Assembly (NCBI GenBank): GCA_029851415.1
Contig: CM056742.1
Span: forward strand, 191,375,344-191,439,343
Direction: 5' to 3'
DNA: 64,000 nt
Origin: Eretmocerus hayati
Taxonomy: Eukaryota > Arthropoda > Insecta > Hymenoptera > Aphelinidae
This document shows, in pieces, positions 12,801-21,629 of this stretch. Each line of letters starts with the position of its first letter. The first letter of the stretch is position 1. The notes under the pieces are model-generated. The model made no database searches, had not been told where the DNA came from, and saw only the letters and a program-made list of their open reading frames with translations. Position numbers and translations under genes: made by a program.

Positions 12801-13626
12801 GAAGTTTACTTGACTAACTTTTGCCTTTCTAGATATTGTAGAAAATCATTCAGAGGTGAGACCAGTGATTCGGCAAGTCTCCTCTCCGAGTTATATTTGA
12901 TTCAGAGGTTCTTTGAATGGAAATCGCTGAGATCCCCTGGTTTCATTCAAGAATATCTACCTTGGTCTTATGCGGGTCACCCGAACTATTATAATTTTTT
13001 CGGCACAACCTACCGATTGGTTAATTTTAAAATTTCACTCACTCAGCATAGACCTCAGTTTCCTCGGAAAAATCAAAGTTTTCCCCAAAAGCTCAAGTGT
13101 AATCATCTTCGAACCCACTGCATCAGAATTTCGTCGCTCCACTTCTCCCTTGATCCGCGCCTGGTGGAGAACAGATTACGCTCGCGTTTCTAAAAAGACA
13201 GTGATTAATTCATCTCAATCCCAGCGGTACCTTAATCCTTGGAGCACTAAATTGTCACGTGTTCAATCTTTTTGACATCAGGGTTAAACCTTTATTATGC
13301 CCGACCGAGTATATTGCGCGCGCTGCGCGCGGAGAGAATGAATCAGATGGTGACGACAAGAAATATTATTTACTCGGTGTACACACTATCATCTCAGCTT
13401 GGATTGCAGCGAGAATGATAATCGGAGTCAATGCACTTCTACACTGATTCCAGGCAGCTTCAGAGTGATATAGGACCTAAGCAAGGTATCGAGCTCTCTC
13501 ACCTATGATCACCACATCCGCCGAATCCGGAAGCTCCTGTTGCTGCTGCGGCTCGTCGCGCTGCTTCTGGTGCTGCTGCAATGAGCCTGGAGCCGATGAC
13601 GAAAATGCGGGCCCCAACGGTCCCAA
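6610..13626 (-). CDS. SARDH: Sarcosine dehydrogenase, mitochondrial (partial, 8 exons)
   Basis: This is a flavoenzyme that demethylates sarcosine to glycine in the mitochondrial matrix, passing electrons to ETF and the one-carbon unit to folate. Exons on the minus strand: 13626-13503, 11672-11170, 9934-9536, 9127-8965, 8200-8053, 7533-7395, 7165-6965, 6877-6610. All junctions are GT-AG and keep frame, giving about 648 residues against roughly 900 in the animal family. Visible features are the dinucleotide-binding motif ([13 protein letters not shown]) spanning the first junction, [10 protein letters not shown] with the likely covalent-FAD histidine at 11557-11559, and the hallmark [18 protein letters not shown]. 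The oxidoreductase (DAO) part, the central FAO_M part and the start of the GcvT-like part are present. The presequence exon and the C-terminal ~270-290 residues are not seen. SARDH is favoured over the related dimethylglycine dehydrogenase because of these motifs. Confidence 0.92.
6965..7165 (-). CDS. SARDH: SARDH exon with [11 protein letters not shown]
   Basis: It encodes 67 codons from [18 protein letters not shown] to FPSHHAD. The acceptor AG is part of an apparent in-frame TAG (7166-7168), so that TAG is intronic. The donor is GTGAGT. WERP and YDYYGSYG match the family. Confidence 0.88.
7395..7533 (-). CDS. SARDH: SARDH exon with [16 protein letters not shown]
   Basis: It encodes [20 protein letters not shown] onward to a terminal FHE. 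The acceptor is CTTTCCCAG and the donor GTAATA. It begins the central FAO_M region. The 519-bp intron upstream is largely filled by the inverted-repeat element at 7591-7998. Confidence 0.88.
7591..7998. mobile_element. MITE-like element in a SARDH intron
   Basis: It is a 408-bp segment bounded by CACTGAGAAAAAATTCTT and the inverse of AATATTTTATTCTCAGTG. Inside are repeats of GTCGTACGACCA and GTATTGT. No target duplication is obvious and nothing is encoded. It occupies most of the intron between the exons at 8053-8200 and 7395-7533. Confidence 0.7.
8053..8200 (-). CDS. SARDH: SARDH exon with [10 protein letters not shown]
   Basis: It reads [20 protein letters not shown] and ends in YDIRR, phase 1 in and phase 2 out. 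The acceptor is CATGAGCAG and the donor GTTGGT, which is weak; it is chosen because it alone joins in frame to the next exon and matches the family alignment. Confidence 0.85.
8965..9127 (-). CDS. SARDH: SARDH exon with [18 protein letters not shown]
   Basis: It encodes 54 codons plus one base, from [15 protein letters not shown] to [23 protein letters not shown] is the most diagnostic segment of the family and closes the FAD-binding domain. The acceptor is TTTTGCACAG and the donor GTGAGT. Confidence 0.93.
9536..9934 (-). CDS. SARDH: SARDH exon: substrate/FAD domain
   Basis: It encodes 133 codons from VVERCPVRR to NPVVLRS, phase 0 at both ends. It contains VLIAAGAWS (the 'cAGaWs' motif of DAO-family oxidoreductases) and [12 protein letters not shown], which is typical of SARDH. 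The acceptor is TATTCACAG and the donor GTGAGG. Confidence 0.92.
10757..11050. mobile_element. Short foldback element in a SARDH intron
   Basis: The segment GCGGAACACGGATCTTG onward to CATCTTGTTTTG (10778-10817) is repeated inversely at 10987-11031 (AACAAGATGATTCCCAGAG onward). A second inner pair (GGGCCTCCTAT, near 10857 and 10973) lies within the loop. No coding capacity is seen. It lies between the first two SARDH exons found upstream and downstream (9934 and 11170). Confidence 0.75.
11170..11672 (-). CDS. SARDH: SARDH exon: FAD-binding core and covalent-FAD His
   Basis: It completes the GxGxxG motif and runs through [10 protein letters not shown] to [10 protein letters not shown]. The length is 503 bases (phase 1 in, phase 0 out). 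The acceptor is TTGCGCAG and the donor GTGAGT. The exon is strongly GC-rich compared with its introns. The His codon at 11557-11559 is the expected site of covalent FAD attachment in the SARDH/DMGDH family. Confidence 0.92.
11930..12170. repeat. Diverged copy of the 13.8/17.3-kb repeat family
   Basis: The stretch with TGCGCCTAAGGATCAACATC and GGAGCAGTCC resembles the segments near 13870-13930 and, inversely, 17320-17400. It lies in the largest SARDH intron visible (11673-13502). Confidence 0.6.
12213..12593. mobile_element. TTAA-flanked MITE in a SARDH intron
   Basis: A 381-bp element with perfect 20-bp terminal inverted repeats (GGCGATGCGGTCACCGTGCA) is bounded by TTAA on both sides (12209-12212 and 12594-12597). 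A second, inner hairpin (about 12246-12375, both arms with AGTTATCCAGGC and its inverse) makes it a double foldback. TTAA duplication is typical of piggyBac or Kolobok elements. The family is inferred only from the target site, since no transposase is present and the ends do not show the usual CCC start of piggyBac. Confidence 0.8.
12720..13140 (+). repeat. Diverged copy of the ~850-bp tandem unit
   Basis: It aligns to the units at 2.0-4.6 kb: a TG-rich run, then CGCTACGCTTTCTCTTG, then GAGACCAGTGATT and TCTCCTCTCCGA in the same order. The 157-codon open frame here (12720-13193) is a by-product of this repeat. It is older than the three tandem copies, judging by the many differences. Confidence 0.65.
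13503..13626 (-). CDS. SARDH: SARDH exon with start of FAD-binding motif
   Basis: It encodes 41 codons plus one base. A Gln-rich stretch is followed by [10 protein letters not shown], the beta strand that opens the Rossmann fold. The acceptor is TTGATTTTTAG before TTGGGA, and the donor is GTGAG at 13502-13498. It does not begin with Met, so an upstream exon with the mitochondrial presequence must lie to the right; I could not find it among the repeats beyond 13630. Confidence 0.85.
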
Positions 13627-13948
13627 CTAAAAATCAACAATTAACATCAATGCCTCAGTCCGATGTTGAAAATAGGCTCATAACTCGAACCCAGTCCGTT
13701 GAAAGTAGGCCTATGCTATGGAGGTCACCCAACTTCGTGATAGGAGAGAAACAGACCCGATTGCGTGATGACGAAAACCCGAGACAGACTCGCTCAGAAG
13801 CTATGGTGCTCGGGAGAGGACGAAAGGTTGAACAAAATTGTCACAAAAAACTGAACACGTGGTGATTTAGTACTATGCCCAAGGATCAAAATTCCGTTTC
13901 AACCGGAATGGAGCAATCCCCTTTTTTGAAATGCGATCTTAATTCGTA

Positions 13949-14715
13949 CCCCCCCCCCTCATTCACTTTTTTTTCAAAAGTAAAACTAGGCGAGTATGAG
14001 GTTCAGAAAAGAACCGTTCATCTCCAGTACATCAAAACTTCAAATTTTATACGACATGGTTTAAACTCTTGGAAGGAATGAGATCTAAAAAAACCATGTC
14101 GAGTATTTTTTGAGCCGATTTGTCACGATCAACATATGATCACTGATAGAGACTTGAGCCACTTTCCTCCAATCGAATCTTTCTTTCAATTCATCCTAAT
14201 GCTGGTGGTTTGACAATTTCTTACTAGCTAATTGTCGCTGAAATGACCCGAAGTTTAGGTGAGTAGAAGAGGTACAGGGGAATATCGAAATAGAGAAAAT
14301 ATAACTGAGTATGATATGAGATTTTAGTGAATCATCATGAAAATCAAATTAAACTCAGTTATATTTTCCGTATTTCGATATTCCCCTGTATCTCTTCTAC
14401 TCACCTAAACTTCGGGTCGTTTCAGCAACAATTAGCTAGTAAGAAATTGTCAAACCACCACCATTAGGATAAATTGAAAGAAAGATTTGATTGGAGGAAA
14501 GTGGCTCTAGTCTCTATCAGTGATGATATGTTGATCGTGACAAATCGGCTCAAAAAATACTCGACGTGGTGTTTTTAGATCTCGTTCCTTCCAAGAGTTT
14601 AAACCATGTCTTATAAAATTTGAAGTTTTGATGTACTGGAGATGAATGGTTCTTTTCTGAACCTCATACTCGCCTAGTTTTACTTTTGAAAAAAAAGTGA
14701 ATGAGGGGGGGGGGG
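13949..14715. repeat. Long hairpin (arms ~355 bp) capped by poly-C and poly-G
   Basis: A C run at 13949-13958 followed by TCATTCACTTTTTTTTCAAA is mirrored by TTTTTTGTGAATGA-type sequence and a G run ending at 14715. The centre is near 14330 with a loop of about 40 bases. Arm identity is very high by eye. A second near-identical hairpin lies at 21630-22397. Confidence 0.85.
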
Positions 14716-15205
14716 AATCTCACTCCTTGGTTATAAAAATCCAAGGGTAACCACAAATTTTCCAAGCACTTGTCCCCACAGCACTCGAGAATTTCTTACA
14801 CACGGCTCCGTCATTTTTTCCATAAAAAAAATACACTACTATCAGTGTATACTTGTTCAGTTCAACTTGGAGAGCCATGCAGCTACAGGCAAGAGCAATA
14901 TTGCGGAGCCGCGACGAACACACAAAACACAACAAAGCAGACGAATCTCTCCTCCCTGTCCTTCTCGCATGGCGCTTTGATCTTTACGTCACCTCTAGTC
15001 GTGGCTAGTTTCGAGTATCCACATCTGATGCAATAACTATAGAATCGAGAAATACAGATAATTCGAAAATTCATACATCCGCGATAACAAACCAGCTGGT
15101 CGGTGCCCGCGTTGCCCGGTACGCAGCAGACAGCCTCATTGCAGACTGCCGTCAACCGGACAGCGGAAGATCTTGCGCACGCGCTTCTATCTCTCTCTCT
15201 CTCTC

Positions 15206-15925
15206 TTTTTTTTTTTTTTTTCTTTTAAGGTGGTTAGAGGGCAAAATCTGCCTCAGGATCCCTCGGATCCGTCCCCAGACACCGGACTGGTTCAGCTTAC
15301 GCGGACTACGCATAGCCCACGCAGGCCATACCAGGCGGGACACGGGCCCGGCCGTGTAATATCCCTCTCCCCTCGATGTCCGATACCTAGGGCATCGGGC
15401 AATCAAGAAGGAGATCCACCTGCATCTGCCATCTCATCCCGGAACCGCGTGAGCATTACTTCAGGATGAGCGGCATGTCTCGCGCTCGATTGCGAGCGTT
15501 CCTCTTCTCCATCTCCTCTCTTCGGCCACTTGTCGGCATCTTGTATCTTCATTCTTCATTGTTCCCTCTTTTCATTCTTTCTTCTTTCTCCCCTCTTCAG
15601 GGCATCATATTCCTCCTGGAATCATTTGGGCCTCTTCTGTATTCATTGGCAGACTCACTGTAATTCGCCGGCATCGAGGCGCCTCACTTCCCTCTCTTTC
15701 TCCTCTTTGCGGGTCATCACCAGCTTGATGTATCCGGTGAGTCTATCCCATGTCTCCTGGTTGCAGAGCAAGTACGGGACGAGATTCTCAGGTGTTAGTT
15801 GAGCACCCAGCCATTCATCCAGCTCGGCGCGCTCTCTCCGGGTGTCGCTGCACTTGAACAGGGCATGTTCGGCGTCATCCCATTCGTCCCCGCATGACTG
15901 ACATGCTGGGGTCGTCCTCTTCTTG

Positions 15926-15927
<2 letters not shown>
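15206..15927 (-). mobile_element. 5'-truncated R1-type LINE insertion
   Basis: On the minus strand the fragment starts inside a GA tract at 15927 and ends in an A run (T run at 15206-15220 on the plus strand). It inserted into the CT/GA tract of the left copy. The inverse copy at 21140-21180 has the same flanks joined only by a short GA tract, and so shows the empty site. It contains about 270 bp of ORF2 C-terminus and about 430 bp of 3' UTR. Confidence 0.85.
15655..15927 (-). pseudogene. C-terminal fragment of a non-LTR retrotransposon ORF2
   Basis: It reads TTPACQSCGDEWDDAEHALF onward, with a C-x2-C-x8-H-x4-C knuckle, then GAQLTPENLVPYLL and a stop at the left end. This knuckle and tail are typical of R1-clade ORF2 proteins of insects. 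The reverse transcriptase and endonuclease parts are absent, so it is a dead-on-arrival copy. The upstream run of Glu-Arg pairs in this frame comes from the (GA)n tract and is not protein. Confidence 0.8.

Positions 15928-15983
<56 letters not shown>
15928..15983. repeat. (CT)n microsatellite
   Basis: About 55 bases of CT repeats lie at the 5' junction of the LINE fragment. A shorter CT tract (15189-15205) lies at its other end. The original tract appears to have been split by the insertion and then lengthened. Confidence 0.95.
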
Positions 15984-15985
<2 letters not shown>

Positions 15986-16680
15986 TCGACCATCTTACAT
16001 ACCCAACACATGTGTAGCAGAGACGTTTCGATATTTCTCGAGTCGCAGCACGCGGGGCTGGTGAAATCGAACTGAGATGTAAAACAAAGGCATGAATTTT
16101 GCGGTGCTGAACAAAACCTTTCCAGGTCCCCGGATTGAGAAAATAATTGTACAGAACTCTGAATCGCTTCAGAAAGGCTTTGCTAAGGCATTGCAGAGCT
16201 CTATGAGCAACGTTAAGAGGTTAATAATCCAAGAAGAAAAAAAGTGTGAGGTTAAAAAACCCCAATTCAAAGTATAGATAGGCACAGCGCCTCGCTCGAT
16301 TTTTCGTCTGCTCATACTCGCCAGCGGGGCGCTACCGCGCCTCTTGATTTTTACATGTTAATCGAATGGAGCTGTTTCAGTACTTTTACTTGTCAAGACC
16401 ATAACAGCTCCCAAAGCTCATAATTCAAACGTATCCCAATCGTTTTCAACGTACTTGAGCTCATTACATAGCTCATTCTAAAGTATCCAAAATAATCGGA
16501 AGTGAGTGAATTTCAACCAACTAAAGTCGAGGAACCTCATTTTGAATCGATACCTGAGATTTCGTCTTCTAACGATTTGAGACTTTTCGAGCTCCTAACT
16601 CCTGAGATAGCTCAAGTCTTCTGTGTTGAATTGAAGCTCACATTAGCTCATTTTGAAGGTCTTTGAATAAGCTTTAAAAT

Positions 16681-16695
16681 AAGTTGAAGTACGTT
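16681..16695 (+). repeat. Left target-site duplication of the SINE
   Basis: AAGTTGAAGTACGTT recurs exactly at 17178-17192, directly after the A-rich tail of the element. Confidence 0.88.
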
Positions 16696-17177
16696 ACCGA
16701 CACAGTTGGTGGGGTTGCTGAGTGTCAGCTCGGCCGATCATCGAAGTTAAGCATCGTTGGGCGCAGTTAGTACTTGGATGGGTAACCACCCATCTCGGTC
16801 TAATCAACCTTGACGAGCTGACTTTTCTGATCGATTAGTTGACACTTGCACCTCAGCAACGTGAGCGGGAGGCACGAAATGTTACAATTGCGGTGCTCAT
16901 GTTTACGAAAGTTGGATCGAGCACCTCAAGGGTAGCATGATAAATGTGCCGAACTCTCCGGAGCAGGTTTTCTCCCCTCAGGAATTTTTCCTCGCTCTAC
17001 GGGCATGACGGGCATGATTCCCGGGCAAATGCGAAGAGAATTAGGTTAGGGTGAGTGGCTGGATCTCAAATACGCCACGATAAAAAACAGTAATGCTACA
17101 CCCATGAGATCCGCCCCGGTTGTAATAGCCCATTGGCTGAAGACGACCGTTGAACACACGAAGAAGAAGAAAAGAAA
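16696..17177 (+). mobile_element. SINE with a 5S-rRNA-like head
   Basis: A ~482-bp element with perfect 15-bp direct repeats on both sides and an A/G-rich tail (about 17158-17177, AAGAAGAAGAAAAG). The head contains a 5S rRNA-like segment with the internal polymerase III control region. The middle is of unknown origin. The 3' part may be borrowed from a partner LINE, but that is inference. It encodes no protein. The features together fit the SINE3 class (5S-headed SINEs). It is inserted in the right arm of the foldback at 13800-17430. Confidence 0.82.
16731..16792 (+). pseudogene. 5S rRNA-derived segment (Pol III internal promoter)
   Basis: CGATCATCGAAGTTAAGCAT, then GGGCGCAGTTAGTACTTGG and ATGGGTAACCACC follow the central part of animal 5S rRNA (box A, intermediate element and box C) with only a few differences. 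The first ~40 and last ~25 bases of 5S rRNA are not recognisable, so this is not a functional 5S gene. It probably serves, or served, as the SINE promoter. Confidence 0.85.
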
Positions 17178-17192
17178 AAGTTGAAGTACGTT
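17178..17192 (+). repeat. Right target-site duplication of the SINE
   Basis: This is an exact copy of 16681-16695, adjoining the A-rich tail. Confidence 0.88.
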
Positions 17193-17430
17193 GGAAAATA
17201 TTGAGATTCATTGGAATTATGGGCTTTAGGAGCCGTTATTGTCTCGACGAGTATGTTGCTCAAAAAAGCTCCATTTGATTAACACGTAAAAATACGAATC
17301 AAGCTCGCATTCCAAAAAAGGGGATTGCTCCATTTCGGTCGAAACGGGATTCTGATCCTCGGGCATAGTACTAAATCACCACGTGTTCAGTTTTTGGTGA
17401 CAATTTTGTTCAACCTATAGTCCTTTCCCG

Positions 17431-18137
17431 AGCACCGTGACTAGTTTGTATCATCCAGAAATTGAGAAGCACTAATGCACTCACTGACATCGATCAAGAG
17501 CCCCTAATTTATCCAAAATGGTATGCGAAATCGTTGGTTTCACAAAGTCTACAACTTGGTGTGATGATAATGATTTTATATCATCTTCTGTTGCTTGGCA
17601 AGAACATCGAGATTCTGGTGTGGCCATGATTTGCGGAGGCTGTGGGATCATAACTTGATGAAATAGTATATTATGCGTCGAGTGCCAAAAAACTTTGTTT
17701 TAAGGTCAGTCGGCTTCGCCGACGTCCAACAAGGTTATCGTGAAGAAATAAGTTTATGACAGGAGACGCATATGCCGCTTTACACGGCGCGTCGAGCCGT
17801 GTAACTAGTATATATTTCCGTCCTGAGCGCATTATAGCGCATTTCGAGCCTTAGAACAATGTATCCTCCAGTGCCCGGAATGGGCTTGCAAGCGGAGTGC
17901 GGATGTATTTTTTTCATCGCTTTTATTCTACTTCCATGTCTCCCCACTCGACGCTCGGACCACCCATTTTTAACCCTACTCCGCGATTTTCGGCGTTTTT
18001 CTTGGAAAAATCTTGTACGGTTGCTTGTGTTGGCGACGAAACTTGTGTCCATGTGTTAGGTAGGGCCTCTACCCTCTCTACGGTGACAGCGCGATTCCCC
18101 GTGGTCGCCCCGCCCCCTGCCAAAGTTGACGAAACCT
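17431..18137. other. Unassigned DNA
   Basis: No gene is visible. There is a short stem near 17706-17722 (CGGCTTCGCCG). Overlapping open frames in several phases at 17780-18217 look like chance in CpG-rich sequence. Confidence 0.4.
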
Positions 18138-18215
18138 GGGTACCTATTGAAGTAAAAAGTTTGCAATTCGCACAGCGCAGCGCGCGCGCGAGAATTTTTC
18201 TCGCGGGTGTAAAAT
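18138..18215. repeat. Left member of an inverted pair flanking 4.2 kb
   Basis: GTACCTATTGAAGTAAAAA through AGAATTTTTCTCGCGGG-type sequence recurs inversely at 22401-22478. It contains its own small stem (GCGAGAA ... TTCTCGC). The pair encloses the palindrome at 18479-20738 and the right copy of the duplicated element. Confidence 0.8.
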
Positions 18216-18374
18216 GATTATTGATTTTGTGTGGTGACTACGGAAATAGTCTGCTGATCATTGTTTTTTAGCATAGGGCGACTAAAGCGCCACTTTTACT
18301 CCCGGCTGGGAACATAAAATTGGCGTTTATTCGCCCTAATGCGAAAAAATAGCATACTTCCCTCGCTCGGCAGC

Positions 18375-18446
18375 CTGTTTTGAGGCACGGGAAATATTTT
18401 CCCCTCGTTGCACTCGGGGAAAAATCATCCCCGTGCCCCAAAACAG
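18375..18446. repeat. Hairpin of 17-bp arms
   Basis: CTGTTTTGAGGCACGGG (18375-18391) pairs with CCCGTGCCCCAAAACAG (18429-18445) with one mismatch, and inner A/T and CCCC/GGGG tracts extend the stem. It lies directly outside the large palindrome. Confidence 0.8.
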
Positions 18447-18478
18447 CCTAGCCTCGCATCGCGAGTAATATACTATTT

Positions 18479-20738
18479 ATCAAGCTGCATAACCCCCCAT
18501 CACGTGCTCTGCCTAACACTAGGTATATTTGAGTGTTTACCAGCCTAGTGATATGAATCCAAAAATCACACGTATACCCTTAAGCTTTTGTGAGTCTTAA
18601 AATCAAAAATTAATGTTTTACTGAAACGGCTCTTAAGTGTGATGTAATTTTGTTGAGGTGCAGACTCATGTGTTGATACGAAATATGCATGTATTAATCA
18701 CCTATTGTGCAATATGATTTTACTTGGTAAAACCAAAATATGATTTTACTGGAGCATTTTGATAACTTCTAAAATCATGCCTTCTTCCCTCGGAATTTGC
18801 TTACATTCAAACTATGATGCTTCAGTATTAAGCTACATATCAGCCGACTGAACTAATTTTAGGTGGATCAATGAATCCTGCAGAGTCAGCGGATATCTCC
18901 GGTGATTCAGTCAGCTTCGGGAGAAAAATTACACTGTGCAACAAAATTTTGGGTCAGAAATGTCGCATGGACCGGACAATGATTTTCTTGTGTATTTTTC
19001 GACACTGAAACCGAATCCGACCTCAGTTTTGCGTCTATACGTCAGGATTTTTCTTAAATCGAAAAAAACTGATTTCTAAAAAAACAGCGTTTTTCACGTT
19101 TTTTTGCTAATTCTGTAAATTGAAGATCACTTAGCCAGGGAGTACCGATAGGTCAAAGTGTATATCACAATATGTTTTCCTACGTATTTTGACCCGCTGA
19201 ACACGATCCCGGTGGTTTTAGAACGCTACGATGCAACCTTGGAGCTATATAAGCTAATTAGTCCACCTGGTGTTTGGAAAAAAAGTCCAATTTTGCAATA
19301 AATTAAAAAAAAATCATAACACGGGCTAGAATGGACCAATTCGAACGTTCGAGGTCGCATTTTCTTCGTTTTCCCACATACTTTGAGGGGAAAATTTGTC
19401 CAACAGTCGTAGAGGCACTGGTTTGACGTCAGGAATTTTTTTTCCAAACACCTAGTTTGGTCATAACTTTTGCTGTGCTCAAATCACGAGGAGAAAAATT
19501 TCCTCTTGCACGGGGTACCCAAACATAGTTTTCCGACGCAAAATGACCGTCTTAACACAATCCCGTGGTTCATTCAGAGCTAACACGTCAGAATTTTTTT
19601 CTAGTCGCAAAAAACCTGTTTTTTGAGGAGCTTTCTTGACCTGGACCAAATTCCTGACATGGTATCCCAAAATAAACCACCAGATCATGTTTAGATGGCT
19701 ATTTTGCGTCGGAAAACCATGTTTTGGTACCCCGTGCAAGAGGAAATTTTTCTCCTCGTGATTTTAGCACAGCAAAAGTAATGACCAAAATAGGTGTCTG
19801 CAAAACAAATTCCTGACGTCAAACCAGTGCCTCTACGACTGTTGGACAAATTTACCCTTCTAAGTATGTTACAGAACGAAGAAAATGCGACCTCGAACGT
19901 TCAAATTGGTCCATTCTAGCCCGTGTTATGATTTTTCAAAAATTTATTGCGAAATTGGACTTTTTTTCCAAACATCAGGTGGACTAATTGGCTTATATAG
20001 CTCCAAGGTTACATCGTAGCGTTCTAAAACCACCGGGATCGTGTTCAGCGGGTCAAAATACGTAGAAAAACATATTTTGATATACATTTTGACCAATCAG
20101 TACTCCCTGGCTAAGTGATCTTCAATTTACAAAATTAGCGAAAAACGTGAAAAACGCTGTTTTTTTTAAGATCAGTTTTTTGCGATTTAAAAAAAATCCT
20201 GACGTATAGGCGCAAAACTGAGGTCGGATTCGGTTTCAGCGTCCAAAAATACACAAGAAAATCATTGTCCGGTTCATGCGACATTTGGGACCCAAAATTT
20301 TGTTGCACAGTGTTATTGATCAACCTAAGATTTGTGTGAGAATGGTACATGAATTATTAGTTGGTTGATGTGTAGTTCAATACTCAAGCATCATATTCCA
20401 AATTGACGCGAGTTCTGAGGAAGGGAGACATGATGTTGAAGGTGATCTAAATACTCTCGCAAAATCATATTTTGGTTCCACCTCATAAAGTCATATTGCA
20501 CAATAGGTGATTGATACATGCATATTGCGTATCAACACATCAACTCGCACCTCAACAGAATTACATCACACTTAAGAGCTGTTTCAGTGAAACATTAATT
20601 TTTGATTTCAAGACTCACAGAAGCTCAAGGGTATACGTGTGATTTTTGGATTCATATCACCAGGCTGGTAAACACTAAAATATATCTAGTGTTAGGCAGA
20701 GCACGTGGTGGGGGGTTATGCAGCTTGATCAAAACAAT
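18479..20738. mobile_element. 2.26-kb palindromic foldback element
   Basis: The outer ends are ATCAAGCTGCATAACCCCCC and its inverse. The left arm (18479 to about 19545) and right arm (about 19695-20738) mirror each other over about 1.05 kb, with a central spacer of about 150 bp. Examples are TCACACGTATACCCTTAAGC mirrored near 20620 and GCACGGGGTACCCAAACAT mirrored near 19720. No transposase and no clear target duplication are seen. A diverged piece of the same family lies at about 50830-51260. Confidence 0.85.
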
Positions 20739-20784
20739 GCTCAGCAAACGATTTCCGTGGTCGCCACAAAAAATCAATATCAAG

Positions 20785-21629
20785 AGGCGCGGTAGCGCCT
20801 CGCTGGCGAGTATGAGCAGACGAAAAATCGAGCGAGGCGCTGTGCCTATCTATACTTTGAATTGGGGTTTTTTAACCTCACACTTTTTTTCTACTTGAAT
20901 TATTAACCTCTTAACGTTGCTCATAGAGCTCTGCAATGCTTTAGCAAAGCCTTTCTGGAGCGATTCAGAGTTCTGTACAATTATTTTCTCAATCCGAGCA
21001 CTGGACGCGTTTTATTCAGCACCGCAAAATTCATGCCTTCGTTTTACATCTCAGTTCGATTTCACCAGCCCCGTGCTTCGACTCGAGAAATATCGAAACG
21101 TCTCTACTACACATGTGTTGGGTATGTAAGATGGTCGAAGAAGAGAGAGAGATGCAGAGAGAGAGAGAGAGATAGAAGCGCGTGCGCAAGATCTTCCTGT
21201 CCGGTTGACGCGAGGCTGTCTGCTGCGTACCGGGCAACGCGGGCACCGACCAGCTGGTTTGTTATCGCGGATAAATGAATTTTCGAGTTATCTAAATTTC
21301 TCGATTCTATAATCATTGCATCAAATGTGGATACTTGAAACTAGCCACGACTAGAGGTGACGTAAAGATCAAAGCGCCATGCGAGAAAGACAGGGAGGAG
21401 AGATTCGTCTGCTTTGTTGTGTTTAGTGTGTTCGTCGCGGCTCCGCGATATTGCTCTTGCCTGTAGCTGCATGGCTCTCCAAATTGAACTGAACAAAATA
21501 TACACTGATAGTAGTGTATTTTATGGAAAAAATGACGGAGCCGTGTGTAAGAAATTCTCAAGTGCGTCGGGGACAAGTGCTTGGAAAATTTGTGGTTACC
21601 CTTGGATTTTTATAACCAAGGAGTGAGAT
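20785..21629. repeat. Body of the duplicated element, right inverted copy (LINE-free)
   Basis: This is the inverse of 14716-16350 without the LINE fragment. The uninterrupted GA tract at about 21143-21175, flanked by GTATGTAAGATGGTCGAAGA and TAGAAGCGCGTGCGCAAGAT, represents the pre-insertion site. Confidence 0.82.

Larger units (their letters stand above)
14716..16350. repeat. Body of the duplicated element, left copy
   Basis: This segment is repeated in inverse orientation at about 20785-21629. Shared landmarks are CACTCCTTGGTTATAAAAAT at the hairpin end, CGACCAGCTGGTTTGTTATC-type sequence in the middle, and CTCATACTCGCCAGCG near the inner end. The left copy is longer because a LINE fragment (15206-15927) is inserted in its CT-rich tract. 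Confidence 0.8.
13800..17430. mobile_element. Foldback element, interrupted by two later insertions
   Basis: Sequence at 13840-13948 (CACGTGGTGATTTAGTACTA and GGAGCAATCCCCTTTT) pairs inversely with 17310-17410. Sequence just right of 16350 (GTTAATCGAATGGAGCTG) pairs inversely with 17250-17290. The centre lies near 16640. The left arm is interrupted by the 13949-16350 segment, and the right arm by the SINE at 16696-17177. No coding capacity is visible. The borders are approximate. Confidence 0.6.

Noticed and set aside
15928..16011. Glu/Arg repeat at the start of a zinc-knuckle protein
   Set aside because: It is the translated (GA)n tract. The protein part begins only at 15927, where the LINE fragment starts.
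16731..16792. Functional 5S rRNA gene
   Set aside because: Only the central promoter-containing part is 5S-like; both ends are missing and the segment sits within a unit flanked by a target-site duplication.
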